The notes beneath the pieces are model-generated. The model saw only the letters and a list, made by a program, of their open reading frames with translations, searched no databases and was not told the origin of the DNA. A program made the position numbers and the translations under genes. Positions 1 to 10,701 of a DNA stretch of 64,000 nt are shown here, one piece after another (the stretch's first letter is position 1; each line of letters opens with the position of its first letter). This DNA is from Penicillus capitatus (taxonomy: Eukaryota; Chlorophyta), in contig OZ287702.1 in NCBI GenBank assembly GCA_965649825.1, positions 1,054,001-1,118,000 of the forward strand. The letters run 5' to 3'.

Positions 1-2216
1 ACTCGAATCGCCGCCAGCACCTCTCCTGCTTTGCTCAATGACTTGATCAAGGCAGATGCTGCCTCCACACGCACAAAGTGCCGTCGAGCCGTCATCTCTT
101 TGTAGAGAACGAAGGCGTGTTGACTGTCTGACTCACGGCAGCAAGCGAGTATCAAGCAATTGAGTGTTTCGGCGCTTGGCGCCATCGATCGGTGTTTCAT
201 CATCCTCAACAGCACCAAAGATCGTGGCAGGTATTCGACGGCCAATGCTCTTGTCATAGAATTCATGGTCTCCTCGGCAATGTCGCCGTGTTTGCGAACA
301 AGCACCTTGATGAGGTCAAGGGCATCGTCCAAACGGCCGACTTCCGTGCACATGCCGATCAAGACATTGTGGCATTGGTCAGATGGACTGACGCTGTATA
401 GGCATGCTTCTCTATACAAGGCAAAGGCACCATCGACATTCTCTGTCGCTCGAAAGGCTTCGAACAGACAGCCATACGTCACAACTGTCGGTCGTATCTT
501 CTCCCGTTTGAGGCGCTGGAACAGATCGAAAGCCAGATTGAGATTGGGTTCGGAGCCGTCTTTGACACAGGTATCGATGGCCGATGTGTAGCATTCCACT
601 GTCGGCGCCAGTCCCTTCTCTCGCATCTCCTCCAGCAAGGTCATAGAACCTGCGACATCTCTTCGATCGGCACAATGGCTCAGCAGAATGGAGTAGGTCG
701 TGCTGTCCATTGAACAGTCCGCCATCTGCATGTCTTTTAACACGTTCTGAATCTTAGGTGCGTCATCTGCCGTGCTCAGAGATGCGAGAACCGAGTTGTA
801 GGTAATGCGATCGGGAGAGGGTCCGTGTTGCTGCATGGATGCATACGTGCCCAACGCTTCTCCTGCGTTTCTCGTTTCTGCATAGAAATGCAGCAAAGAG
901 TTGAATGCCCAACGCATGGTGTCTTCTGCTGATGTCTTGTCTCTCATCGCCAGCCAACTCCCTTTCAATTCGTAAACAATCTGCGAAACAAATCGCCATC
1001 CCCTTTGTTTCAACGTCATTGCCCCACAGGCGTTGATGATCGCCGAGTAGACATATCCATTCGGTTCCACGCCATCACTCTTGATCATTTTCCATACGTC
1101 CTTTGCTCTCTGCGGTATCTTCTGCCGACAACAGAACTTGATCAGTGCACAGTAGACTTTGTTTCCCGGACACGTCTCTTGACGAAATTCGCTGACGGTG
1201 GAGAAAACGAACTGCAGATGCTCGGCATCGAGTTTCTGCAGAGAGAAGGCGCTGATCATAGCACTCAGTATGTGTTGATTCATGGGAAGCTCGTGTTGCT
1301 TCATCGAAGAGATCATCTCGATCAACCACTCCACATCCACAGAGGCCGTCTTCTTTGTAATACAGTCGAAGAGAATGGTGAAGGTATGTGGCATTGGCTT
1401 CAACTCTTTCGACTGCAGTTCGGTATAGAGTTCTCGAAATCTGTCAAAGTTCCCTCGATTGCCCCATGCACGCAGTATGGCAACGTAGGATATGGCATCC
1501 GCTTTCATCCCACTCCTCTTCAACTTTTCCCATATCTCTTCTGCCTTTCCAACATTGCCAGTGCGCGCATAAGCATCTATCATGGTATTGTAGACGTAGA
1601 TACTGTCCTCCCCTGCTTCTACCGCCGTATCAAACACGGATCGCGCTTCTTTCAGTCGACCCAGTCTGCTGAGTGCAATGATGTGGGCATTGTATATATA
1701 CGCATCTGGAGTATTCTCCGGACTCGCTTGCAGATCTATGAGATCGCAGATATACTGATACTGTCCCAGCCTCAGGCATTTTTTCAGTGCCGTACCAAAC
1801 AGATATCGATTTGACGGGAATCGTCGAAAGAAGGCAAAGACGAGATCACTGCGTCGCATTTTGAGACACTCGTTCAGAAAGATCTTCGGTTTTTCATCCA
1901 TCTCATGTATGGAAGACGAAGGATCCGGGGAATAGGGATCATCGATCTTCTGTCGCGAAGTCAAAAGCTCCAGCATTAAATTCCATGACGCGTCCAGATT
2001 TCTCTCCGCCAGCGCCCTGTCCAATGGGTTTGTAGAAACATTGTATTGTCCTGGCTCCTCTTGAACAAGAGGCGATGCTTGATTAGAAAGACGACGATTT
2101 GAAAAGGATTGTCGCGTTCCCCTGCGAACAGGTCGCTCTCGGTAGCAGTAGAGCTGCTTCGACGCAACACGCATCCAACGATGCCCTTGCCATGACCCTA
2201 AACGCGAACGTTGCAT
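1..2216 (-). CDS. Pentatricopeptide repeat (PPR) protein, 3' end outside window
   Basis: The minus strand is open in one frame from the ATG at 2216 to the window edge (738 codons) with no intron; an in-frame TGA lies just upstream of the ATG. The first ~70 residues are Arg/Ser-rich and could be an organelle leader. From about residue 110 the protein is a run of ~35-residue helical hairpins of PPR type, for example TYNSVLASL, AYIYNAHIIALSRLGRLKEA and VTYGCLFEAF, with typical A/G-x-x-A packing. PPR proteins bind organellar RNA one base per repeat and act in splicing, editing, stability or translation. The C-terminus is missing, so a DYW, SMR or other tail cannot be judged. It is divergent from the glutathione transferase gene, with start codons 150 bp apart. 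The family is clear; the RNA target is unknown. Confidence 0.88.
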   Translation of the reverse strand, partial: MQRSRLGSWQGHRWMRVASKQLYCYRERPVRRGTRQSFSNRRLSNQASPLVQEEPGQYNVSTNPLDRALAERNLDASWNLMLELLTSRQKIDDPYSPDPSSSIHEMDEKPKIFLNECLKMRRSDLVFAFFRRFPSNRYLFGTALKKCLRLGQYQYICDLIDLQASPENTPDAYIYNAHIIALSRLGRLKEARSVFDTAVEAGEDSIYVYNTMIDAYARTGNVGKAEEIWEKLKRSGMKADAISYVAILRAWGNRGNFDRFRELYTELQSKELKPMPHTFTILFDCITKKTASVDVEWLIEMISSMKQHELPMNQHILSAMISAFSLQKLDAEHLQFVFSTVSEFRQETCPGNKVYCALIKFCCRQKIPQRAKDVWKMIKSDGVEPNGYVYSAIINACGAMTLKQRGWRFVSQIVYELKGSWLAMRDKTSAEDTMRWAFNSLLHFYAETRNAGEALGTYASMQQHGPSPDRITYNSVLASLSTADDAPKIQNVLKDMQMADCSMDSTTYSILLSHCADRRDVAGSMTLLEEMREKGLAPTVECYTSAIDTCVKDGSEPNLNLAFDLFQRLKREKIRPTVVTYGCLFEAFRATENVDGAFALYREACLYSVSPSDQCHNVLIGMCTEVGRLDDALDLIKVLVRKHGDIAEETMNSMTRALAVEYLPRSLVLLRMMKHRSMAPSAETLNCLILACCRESDSQHAFVLYKEMTARRHFVRVEAASALIKSLSKAGEVLAAIR

Positions 2217-2366
2217 GCTGTCCTCAAACGCACATCAATCCGTTCATCGAAAAACGAATGCATCGCGTATGCATAACACGGACGCCTTTGCCAAGAACAA
2301 CATGTAAACGGTACACGCGACACCACTGTCCCTGATTTGTGGCTATCAGGCGTCTCTCCACGGTCT

Positions 2367-3459
2367 ATGCATCGACAACATGAGGTGGATGGATGTGAAC
2401 GAAAGAGCATCGCGATCTGAGTTCTTTGACGGCCAAGGGTGTGCGCGTGCGTTATTTCGAGGCGTTTGAATTGGCGGGTCCGTTGAAAGAGACATCTCGT
2501 CCAGTCTTCTATACACATACACTCTGTCCTTATGCCCATCGCGTCTGGATGACATTGTTGGAGAAAGCAAGCGGCCACTGCTGTTCGCTCTGAACGTAAA
2601 CGAAGGGACAGGAAGTGGATCACGATGTGGTGCATGTTGATTTGCGTGCAAAGCCTGCTTGGTATCGGAAGGTTCATCCAATGGGTTTGGTTCCGGCGCT
2701 CCAGCACCGAGAAGAGATGCACATAGAGAGTCTTGATATCTGCAAGTGGATGAAAAAGCGGATTACTGAGACGCGACAAGCTGTGATGCTTCTGATATAG
2801 TTATATCGACGGGGCATTCGGTGGTCCGCCCTTAATGCCTTCGGATGAAGAACAGAGGAGAAGAACGCGTCATCTGCTCCAGAGAACAGATGCGGTGAGG
2901 TCTTGCCTCTCGGAGCAAACGGTCGATGTCTGTGAACAGATCGTGCAAGATGGGCTGAGATGCGTCGGCGGTTCTGATGGACCATGGGCCATCGGTGCCG
3001 ATGCCAGCTTCAATCGAGAGGGCAGTGTGATCAACGAGCAACTGGGAAAACGGAGTCCGACAATGGCATCACACGATGGACCCTTTCTCACAGGCCCGAC
3101 TGTGACAACGGTGAGGAACGAATGCTGTAACTCTTGCCTGAAGGTACCATTAGGCAGATCTGATGCTCTTCCCTTTTCTGTGGAGATTTGTTTTGGTCGA
3201 AGAGCATCTCAGAAACCACTTCTTCGATTGGAGGAGTCCTATGGGGATTTGGCTGGTAAGAGAACAAAAACCTCGTTCCAGTGGATATCATACGGGAGGG
3301 AGCATTGTATTTCTGCAGAGCACCATGTGTGGTCGCCTGTCGGGCAAAATCTCAAATCCAGACACATCACTGCTCGTCGCAGCATACAAGAAACATAAGA
3401 GATTGGATTTCTTTGACTACGAAACCTATCACATTGATCAGCTGCATCCGCACTTATGA
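2367..3459 (+). CDS. Glutathione S-transferase, omega-like
   Basis: Six exons give a continuous 277-aa frame: 2367-2384, 2438-2566, 2612-2745, 2801-3110, 3154-3255, 3319-3459. The N-terminal thioredoxin-like half has the CPYAHRVW active-site segment with a cysteine in the catalytic position, then KPAWYRKVHPMGLVPAL and the gamma-glutamyl-binding ESLDICNYID; these are hallmarks of omega/DHAR-type transferases, which do glutathione-dependent reductions and thiol transfers. The helical C-terminal half contains DLMLFPFLWRF. All exon joins keep frame and restore family motifs. Introns are 43-63 nt; two use a GTGGAT donor and one (2567-2611) a GC-AG pair. Exon 1 is only 18 nt, and its assignment is the least certain part. 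No signal peptide is seen, so it is probably cytosolic. Confidence 0.85.
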
Positions 3460-3967
3460 CGCACTCAAAGATGACGTTGATGGCATTCCGTTTGCACGGC
3501 GCGTCAAAATCCGGTAAGGGTGACGCAAGCAACACCGTCAAAAATGTCTTCCAAACATTCGAGTCGATTGACAATGCCTGTTGCGTGATATTTGGACGCA
3601 TTCCATTGTTCTCTCCTCCACAACAACGACGACAAGAAAGCGCGTTATTGTCATTTAAAGCAACGAGCAATTCATTCTAGCAAACTCCAAAAATGGCGTC
3701 AACTGCTCTGTCTACAAAGCTGACATGGCAACGCCGAAGATGTCTGAGTGCACCATTCTAAAACGGCGAAATTCTCAGAGAGTGATGCGAAGATTCTAAA
3801 GTGATATCGATAGGAATTACACCATCGATCAAAGCGGAAGCATCACATGCGCGCACGTGTTTTGTAAATTGCGACAGGGCCTTCATCGACTAAGGCCACC
3901 AATCATCCTTTGCATTCGAAACTCAGCGTTCCGTTCAGTGTGATCTGTCGAGGTCGCCTTTGGTCGA
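3460..3967. other. Gap between GST and STIL-like genes
   Basis: About 500 bp with no recognisable gene. Short open frames occur on both strands (for example + 3456-3680 and - 3239-3670), but they overlap the GST coding exons or show no family motif. It probably holds the GST 3' end and the promoter and 5' UTR of the STIL-like gene. Confidence 0.4.
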
Positions 3968-6260
3968 ATGACTGGAGGCGGTGCAGCCACAAACAGTCAA
4001 TCGCTTGGAATGACGTTTCTTTCATTGACGCGTGGTCTTGACCTGACGGCGGACCATGCGAACAACGATACTGCCATGCAGCTCAAGGGCTGGCGGTTTC
4101 CTTCGAGTCGACAGCACTTATGGGATCGCAATGCGATCAGCGAACGCTTTTCGCTACGACCAACAGTAAATTCAGACCGATCTGCTGACGCATTCTGTCG
4201 ATGCCTCTCTTGCAACAGCTCTTCTTCCCGGAAACGACACTCTCCCTTGGCGCGCTGAACGAAATCTGCCAGGCGAACGATACAGCGTCGGTCGAAATGA
4301 CAGCGACGTGGAGATCAGTGGAGAACGGAGTGTTGGAACTTCGCATCGACACCTCTGCGGATGCACCGTGTCGATCAGCAGGTACCATCCATCTCCTCCT
4401 CGACAGCCACAGTGTGATGATACCCCAGATCTCATTCTTTGTCACTGCTCGGCGTCGGAACGCGATGACGAAATCGACAAAACGGCGAAAAGACTCGCCA
4501 GCCGCCTCCAGCGATTCTATTCGGATCTGACGGCATCTTCGGACGCTTCCGTTTTATTTCCACTCGTCTTCTCCTTTCACCGACTGAGAATGAGCAAGGA
4601 GAGCATTCTGGAGGGGTTCATCGCATGTCCCGACGGCGCTGTCCATCTGACGCCCATTCGAATGAAGAGTCTCGTCGACACGCCACTCGCGTCGTCCCTT
4701 CGCTCTGAGATGCGATCGAATAGAGAGCAACGTCCTCAGGTAACTCGGGGCAATGCATGTACCGTTAGGACGATGGTGTGGAAGGCAGGGTACTTGTCCA
4801 TGGACACCTGCCGACGGTTGATTCCGTTGATTTCGGATGACGCCAAAGTATGCTCTATGACGCTGGTAGGTATCTGGCTGAGTGGTCTCTCCAACATCCA
4901 TGACTGTACAACCGTCGCAGCGTGTCTGCGATTTCACGAGACCGTGAGCATTCGGGACAAAGCGACAGTCGATCGAGCGTTTTTGGTGCTGTTCTATGAG
5001 CGTGGTTCTTATGCTCCTAAGCTCTATGAGTGTCAAGTGGACGGCACAGAGGCAAAACAGAGTCCGTTGTTGTATTCCTGCCGTGTGCTCGGGAGAAAAT
5101 CTTCTGGGCGAACGGACGTCAGGATCAAGTGGAAACTCGAAACGATCCAAGAGAAGGAAACACTTGCCTCATCTCAACGGTGCAGTCATACATCATCGAC
5201 GGATGGATCTGCTGCCGAGAGCATCATGGATTCTGCCATGCAGCACCGAAAGGAACTCGACGAGGATACACCATTCAGCCACACATGCCAAAGAGAAACG
5301 CGCCTCAAGAGAACGAGAAACGGAGATCAGATTCCTTCGACGCATACAACGGCAAACAGAGAAGACGATCCAGAAGAGACAGAACCTTCGAAAGAAAACC
5401 CCCATTCGTTGGTGTCGGATCTTTGTTCGGGAGAATTTATCGGCCATCGTCTGTCTCTCTGCTCCAACGAGGAACACTGTCAAGAGATGGTTTCGAATCC
5501 GAGACCCTCGCAGATACCTCTAGACAATGCACAATGGGAACCGGGCTGGTCTTTTCTTGAATGCATCAGTGCCTCTGATACACAGTCGCCGAAGGCAACG
5601 CCGGACGAGCTATGCAGCACATCTGTTGTAAAAGACAAGGAGATATGCCACGCCAAAGATGTGTCCTGTCAGACAGTGACCGAATGGCAACGGGAGACGA
5701 CACATAGACAAAGGGAACTCGAACAAGAGGTGCTCGATCTGAAGAACAAGGTACGATGCGACACACATCTTTTCTAGTCGATCATCCCACAGTTCCCATA
5801 TCCATAGGTGCTGATGCTCGAGGATCAGATCGAAGGACTATGGATGCATCGACGACAGCTAGCTTCGTTGCCATTGCCATCGAATGCGCCGCTCCCCATC
5901 TCTGGAGAACCAACGGAACCCAGCACAAATGCATTGGCGCTCGTGGCTGTGAGTGAAGTTCGCGATGCAACGGCCAGTCCGGCCGAACCACAGGAAAGGG
6001 TTCCGGATCCACCCATCGTCTGCGGGGGATCAGTGGTGGCAGTAGAGGAGACCTTTCTGACGCCGATAGAGAATGCGACGGGTCGATTCGCCACTCCCGG
6101 ATTACTGGACCTTCCACTTCCTTTTCTTTCCTGTTCTTTTATGGATCTCCCTTTGCCAGATTTTGATACACACGATTCTGAACTAGAAATGCTCTCCAGG
6201 AAGTATCTGGGGACAGGAGGATTTTCTTCACATGACAACAGTTTCAACGAGTTCGCATGA
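3968..6260 (+). CDS. STIL/Ana2/SAS-5-like centriole assembly protein
   Basis: Four exons (3968-4165, 4219-4381, 4429-5750, 5808-6260) join in frame to 711 aa. The N-terminal ~300 residues resemble the STIL N-terminal domain: FPSSRQHLWDRN near residue 45, LVGIWLSGLSNIH, VAACLRF, then a FLVLFY strand and YECQVDG. The middle is Ser/Thr/Glu-rich and poorly conserved. A short coiled coil spans the last junction (RELEQEVLDLKNK, VLMLEDQIEGLW), matching the central coiled coil by which these proteins oligomerise and bind Plk4. The C-terminus has a STAN-like motif, ELEMLSRKYLGTGGF, which in the family binds SAS-6. Family role: building the centriole cartwheel and hence basal bodies. The domain order of all three regions makes the call convincing despite low similarity. 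Its last 33 coding bases overlap the end of the phosphatase gene on the other strand. Confidence 0.75.
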
Positions 6261-7945
6261 ATCTATAGGAATCTGTGAGTGCTTTGTCTTCTCATGGAAC
6301 ACTTTTAGTGAACATCTTCCGGCCTCACACGCTTCTGTGTTAAGAAGCTCTCCATCGTATCGAATCTCGAGGATCTGCTTTTCAAAGTAGGCACCTTCTG
6401 CAGGTCCTGTTACCAAAAACGACACATGCGATACGTATCTTGGAAGATGCCACTTCTTCGCTCCCAGCGCGGATAGTAAACTTGCTAGGGTCTTGTCATG
6501 AGCTGAGAAAATCACTGTCTGCAGGACTGCGTGAACAAATACGTGTCTCTATTCAGTCACCAATGCCACACTGCTTACGTTCGTCATCAGCGAAAGGCTG
6601 AGGTGAGTATTTGCGGATGCCCCATCGGTTTTTAGTTTTTTGCAGGATTCCAGCAATCTGTGAGGTGATCTCTGTCAACAGCATGCCTCCAGCCAACCGG
6701 CCGTTTTCTGCCGAGAATCTGCAACACCATGCCCAAGTCCATAGGAATGTGTCATGGACAGACAGCGATTCTCACTCTTGTTGCCATTTCCACTCCACTG
6801 CCTTCTCCAGTGAAGAAAGCACCTTCGTCGAGTTTTTGTAGATGGGAGAAAAGTGCATTCCGGCGTGAACCATCGTCACACAATTGTCCCAGACTCTCTC
6901 CAAAACATGCAGATCTAGTTTCTGACAGTCCTGTTCTATCCTCTCATCCCCATCCATCCTTCTCGCCATCCGATCCATGCAAACCTCATCTCCGCCCACA
7001 ATCTGCAAACAGGTCACACTTTGCTACAATGGATCCACACGTGAAGTTACACTTTGCGAAGGATTCCAAACTGACGAGCAAATCGCGACTCGATCTTCGA
7101 TGCGTTCTGTGCCCCGTACACATCGGCGATCTTTTGACGGAAGCCTTTGCATCTCTCATACTGCATCATCATTCCAGCCTTCACACCAGACGAGCACCAT
7201 CACCTTGCATCTAGCCAGACAGATGCTCACTTCTTTGTTATTATTTTGAATGATGCGCACATCTGGCAGAGAACCATTCCATCGCAGTTGTTTGGGGATT
7301 CCCAGACATTCTTGCAGACAGGCGTAGGAGGCAGGAACGTGCGGAATGCGACAGTCATCGGCACTTAGTTCATCGACCATCACTTCTGTGCTGCCATACA
7401 CAAATCCCAACACCATTGCTCTGGCCGTCTCCGTCGTCCGATCCAGAAACGTGCTGAAAATCTTGAAATCCAGTAATCTTCTCCGTATCGATGTCGCCTC
7501 GCCAAAGTACTGACTCCTCAACTGAGTACCCAACTCGAATGCCTGTCATCATGCACACATTCCAACCAAACCATATGCTGTCAGGCTATCCACCTGATGC
7601 ATTCCACGAAGAGAGAGCTGACCGAGGGGTACATCCCAGGTCACATTCTCAAAAGTGTAATGTTGCAGAGCACTTCTGGCACCTAACTAGGAACGCTCGC
7701 ATCCTCTGACTGCACAGAATGCGGAATCACCTACCGTGTCTATTGATGATGACCAGTGCTTTCCGTATGTGCTGCTGCTGCTGGTCATCCACATCGAATG
7801 CGATGGTCTCGTTTGGCGGAGCGCGATGCCAGAAGAAGAACGCACAGAGCAGAAAGACAAGGCCCGTTAACAGAATCCGCTTCAGCGTTAATATCAACAG
7901 AAGGCGACGTTTCTTTCGCGATGGGGCGACCTTCGTAGCTTGCAT
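6228..7945 (-). CDS. Membrane-anchored histidine acid phosphatase
   Basis: Seven exons on the minus strand (7945-7735, 7682-7594, 7542-7231, 7160-7053, 7002-6794, 6718-6579, 6514-6228) give 451 aa with consistent phases. A basic N-terminus is followed by one hydrophobic segment (LTGLVFLLCAFFFW, residues ~26-40), so it is a type II anchored or secreted protein. The catalytic RHGAR motif is assembled across intron 1 and begins near residue 70; it carries the phospho-accepting histidine. LGQLSLRGMHQAFELG and FLDRTTETA follow as in the family, and FSAHDKTLASLL supplies the HD proton donor. The family hydrolyses phosphomonoesters in secretory or lysosomal compartments. Intron 2 uses a GTGGAT donor. 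The exon 5/6 join (77-nt intron) is the weakest. Confidence 0.85.
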
Positions 7946-8427
7946 GATAGACGGACTGTCGGTTGGAGAGGATTTCTAACCGGTACAATCTATTATCCGC
8001 CAAGTGAACGGTGCCTCTTGTCTTCTTCGTCGAGAGAATGCCAAAAGAAAAAAATACGCAGCGAAGCGATCTATGGAGTCACGGCACAGAATGAACTGCC
8101 GAGCTCAACGATATCTAGGATGTTGGATGTGTGCCGACTGGAGTGTCCGATCTCTCTTCTCTCGACCGTCCGTCGCTTCACGGCGTATCTGGATCGCATG
8201 CGTGAAAGCGTGAGGCGACAGGGCAAAAGCAACAGCCGTTTGGCGTTTTGGACCCCAGAGCTTCCGTCATCTGATGTCGTATCGCCAATCGGCCAGGCGC
8301 TGTCGTTAAGATCGATCGACATTGTCGGATCGCTATGCCACAAGAGACGTCTCCATCATGCTGCCGATGATCCGCATCATCGAGGCTAAGATTCAGACGT
8401 TCCGTCCCGGTCTCCCAGAAGACGAAG
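7946..8427. other. Divergent intergenic region
   Basis: 480 bp between the phosphatase start on the minus strand and the small gene starting at 8428. The plus strand has an open frame over 7940-8389, but it has no motif and the opposite strand is equally open. I take it as promoter and 5' UTR sequence; an unrecognised exon cannot be excluded. Confidence 0.35.
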
Positions 8428-9024
8428 ATGTCGTCCATCACAAAAGCGTTTCAGGGAATGAAGTCTTTCCTGGCCCGAATGAATATCAAGGCGCCGTGGA
8501 AGGTATATCGTTCCGAGTGATATCCCTCGTGTCGATGCGCGACATCGGTTGCCGCTCCTGTTGCAGTATACGGGGATCAATTCTTCCTTTGAGTACCAAG
8601 ACTACGTTTTGTCGGCAGAAACCTACCGATTACCCAGTCCAGCATCAGCGTCAGCTTTCCTGTTGTGTATTCTTAACCCAGTCGTGTGTTTCTGTCTGGC
8701 AGGACGATAAAGAAGAAGCACTATGTGCCAGATGCCGATCCCGAACACGTATTGGACATCTCTTACTTCAGTAACCTCGAGCATCCACGAACCCAAACGT
8801 CCCATCATCCGTGTCTGTAGATCGCAAATGTGTGGGAACTGATGAAAACCGCTATTCAGGAATCGTCACATACGAGGTGCAAGAGATCTCCGCTCTTTCG
8901 TAGCACTGTAATGGGGCTGGCTGTTTTTTAGAAGCTGAAGGGAAGGCCTTTCATGAAGGTCTTTGGTACCTTGAAGCGTGTACCCATTACAGATGATGGT
9001 CCGGACGGAGGATACGCACGCTAA
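8428..9024 (+). CDS. Small multi-exon protein, function unknown
   Basis: Five exons (8428-8502, 8567-8649, 8703-8770, 8821-8876, 8932-9024) join in frame to 124 aa; introns are 50-64 nt. The product is basic and proline-dotted: KSFLARMNIKAPWKYTG at the start, then PSPASATIKKKHYVPDAD, HVLDISYFNRK and a C-terminus ending DDGPDGGYAR. It has no membrane segment. The layout (short N-terminal helix, PxA segment, D-I-x-Y-F strand) reminds me of small accessory subunits of mitochondrial complex I, but I cannot name one with confidence. The splice model rests on five compatible junctions, so the gene itself is well supported. It is followed 55 bp later by the MAPEG gene on the same strand. Confidence 0.6.
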
Positions 9025-9079
9025 TCACATTGCACCTTCTGTTATCGTTTGCTGCTAAGCTGAAACGAGGTTACCATCG

Positions 9080-9540
9080 ATGGCGGTCTCTCTTCCTGTA
9101 ACGTCGCTGTATGGCGGTCTGTTTGCATTATTCTATCTTGTCCTCGTCGCTCGCGTCGGAATGCTGCGTCTCACGAAGAAAATCTTTGTCGGAGACGGTG
9201 CTGACCTCCAACTGACGTATGCCATACGAGTGGGCATTCCATCTTCCAGTTATCCTCGAGGGCGAGTGGGTCTGTGTCAAAGGGACACGGCAACTTTCAG
9301 GAATACATACCACTATTCTTGATTCTATTGGGATTGATAGAATTACAACAGCTGTTGTCCACAGTATGGTTGCATGGACTGGCTCTACTGTGCTGTGCAG
9401 GACGTATGTGTCATGCTTATCAGTTCTGTTGGGGAGGACCTGCGCATCTACGCCGCAAAGGCATGATTCTCACCATCATCCCTTTGACAGTCGAGTCCAG
9501 TGTCCTGTTCATTTTCTCTTTAATGTCCATGTTTCCTTGA
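9080..9540 (+). CDS. MAPEG-family membrane protein
   Basis: Two exons (9080-9229, 9283-9540) give 135 aa with four hydrophobic helices. Helix 1 is LYGGLFALFYLVLVARVGMLR. The family signature follows the intron: GHGNFQEYIPLFLILLGLIELQ, close to the R-A-x-x-N-x-x-E-x-x-P motif that binds glutathione in MAPEG enzymes, although the usual Arg is placed differently here. A third helix contains GRMCHAYQF, the conserved G-R-x-x-H-A element. MAPEG proteins are trimeric glutathione-dependent membrane enzymes of eicosanoid and xenobiotic metabolism. The length matches the short bacterial-type branch. The stop codon lies only 2 bp before the ATG of the F-box gene. Confidence 0.82.
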
Positions 9541-9542
9541 CC

Positions 9543-10523
9543 ATGAATCGACGAGAGCGGAAACGGCAGCCGGATGCCGAGGCCGAACAAGTAAACATAG
9601 AATGTCACACACGCACGAGGCGAGGTGTAACGGACGCGGTGGTGCTTTAAGAGTAAGCGTCCACGACTGGAAGAGACGGAGACGGAGACGGATTGCTGGT
9701 TGAGTCTCCTGACGGCGGAAGTAACGTTGAAGATCTTTTCCTGTCTCTCTGCCACCGACCTCGCTTCGGTTGCCTGTGTGAGCCGCGCTTATCGAAAATT
9801 GGCGTCAGAGAATGCCCTATGGCATCGTCTGTATTCTACACGGTATCGCACACAACGTCTTTCTGAAGATCCCATAACTGCCACTAGGTGGAGAGATGCC
9901 AGTGGGATCGAAGATGCGACATCCTCATGGAAGACATGGTACTTCCAGAAGGAGCAACAAGAAACGGGAGATATGTTATTCTCTGTGGCACCAGATGTCC
10001 GAAATCTATTCAAAGACGTTCGTCCATTTCATGAGCCCCATACACAATAGGTGATGGACACGTGTGGATGGTGTAGTTGCAAAAGGCGAGAAGATGTCTG
10101 TCATTGAGTCCGTGTTCCTACGATCTGATCGCCAAACAGTTGCGCAGGATGTCAAGACGCATACCCGAAAAAGCGCAACGGTGGCTTAAGACACATGGAT
10201 TCGATACAGAAACTGTGAGGGAGCTCCATGCCACGACGGATCACCATCCGTCTATTGTCGAAATAGCTGGTGTCTTTATCTGTCAACGAACAGGACTGGT
10301 GCATTTCTGCGACGAACGATGTCAGGAACAGCTGTTGACCTCAGGGCAAAAAGCCTGTCCCATCAGTGGCCACACCGTTCCCACGGTGCTCCTAAGTCAA
10401 GAGGAACGCAGCCAAGAGGAAGGCGAGGAAGAAGATCATGACTACTGTGGGAGACTGGGTCGCGCATTTGCAGCTGGATACGGATGCTCAAATGAGACAG
10501 AGCTCTGGAAAATGTGGCGCTGA
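9543..10523 (+). CDS. F-box protein, SKIP31-like
   Basis: Three exons (9543-9590, 9652-10017, 10077-10523) give 286 aa. An Arg/Lys-rich start is followed by an F-box at about residues 30-75 (LTAEVTLKIFSCLSATDLAS, then VSRAYRKLASENALWHRLY). After SWKTWYFQKE and a basic helix comes a Cys/His module (VFICQRTGLVHFCDERCQEQ, then CPISGHTVP), the arrangement I associate with plant SKIP31 and with similar Cys-containing modules in other proteins. The F-box couples substrates to SCF ubiquitin ligase through SKP1; the C-terminal module presumably binds the target. The tail is acidic (EEGEEEDHD). The second intron has a GTTCGT donor and was chosen because it removes a stop codon and keeps frame. It starts 2 bp after the MAPEG stop. 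Confidence 0.75.
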
Positions 10524-10701
10524 AGGCATTACTGTCATGTCAGATTGTCAACCAGCCCTCAGACTAGTATATTAAATACAAGAAAAATAAGTTCGACCGA
10601 CGTTCTCTGTTGTGACTGAATTCCAGACCTTAATCATTTTTCCATCATGAATCCCATAAGCCTTTGAACTTGCAAGTGGCTGCATTGCGTGTACGTCGCG
10701 G

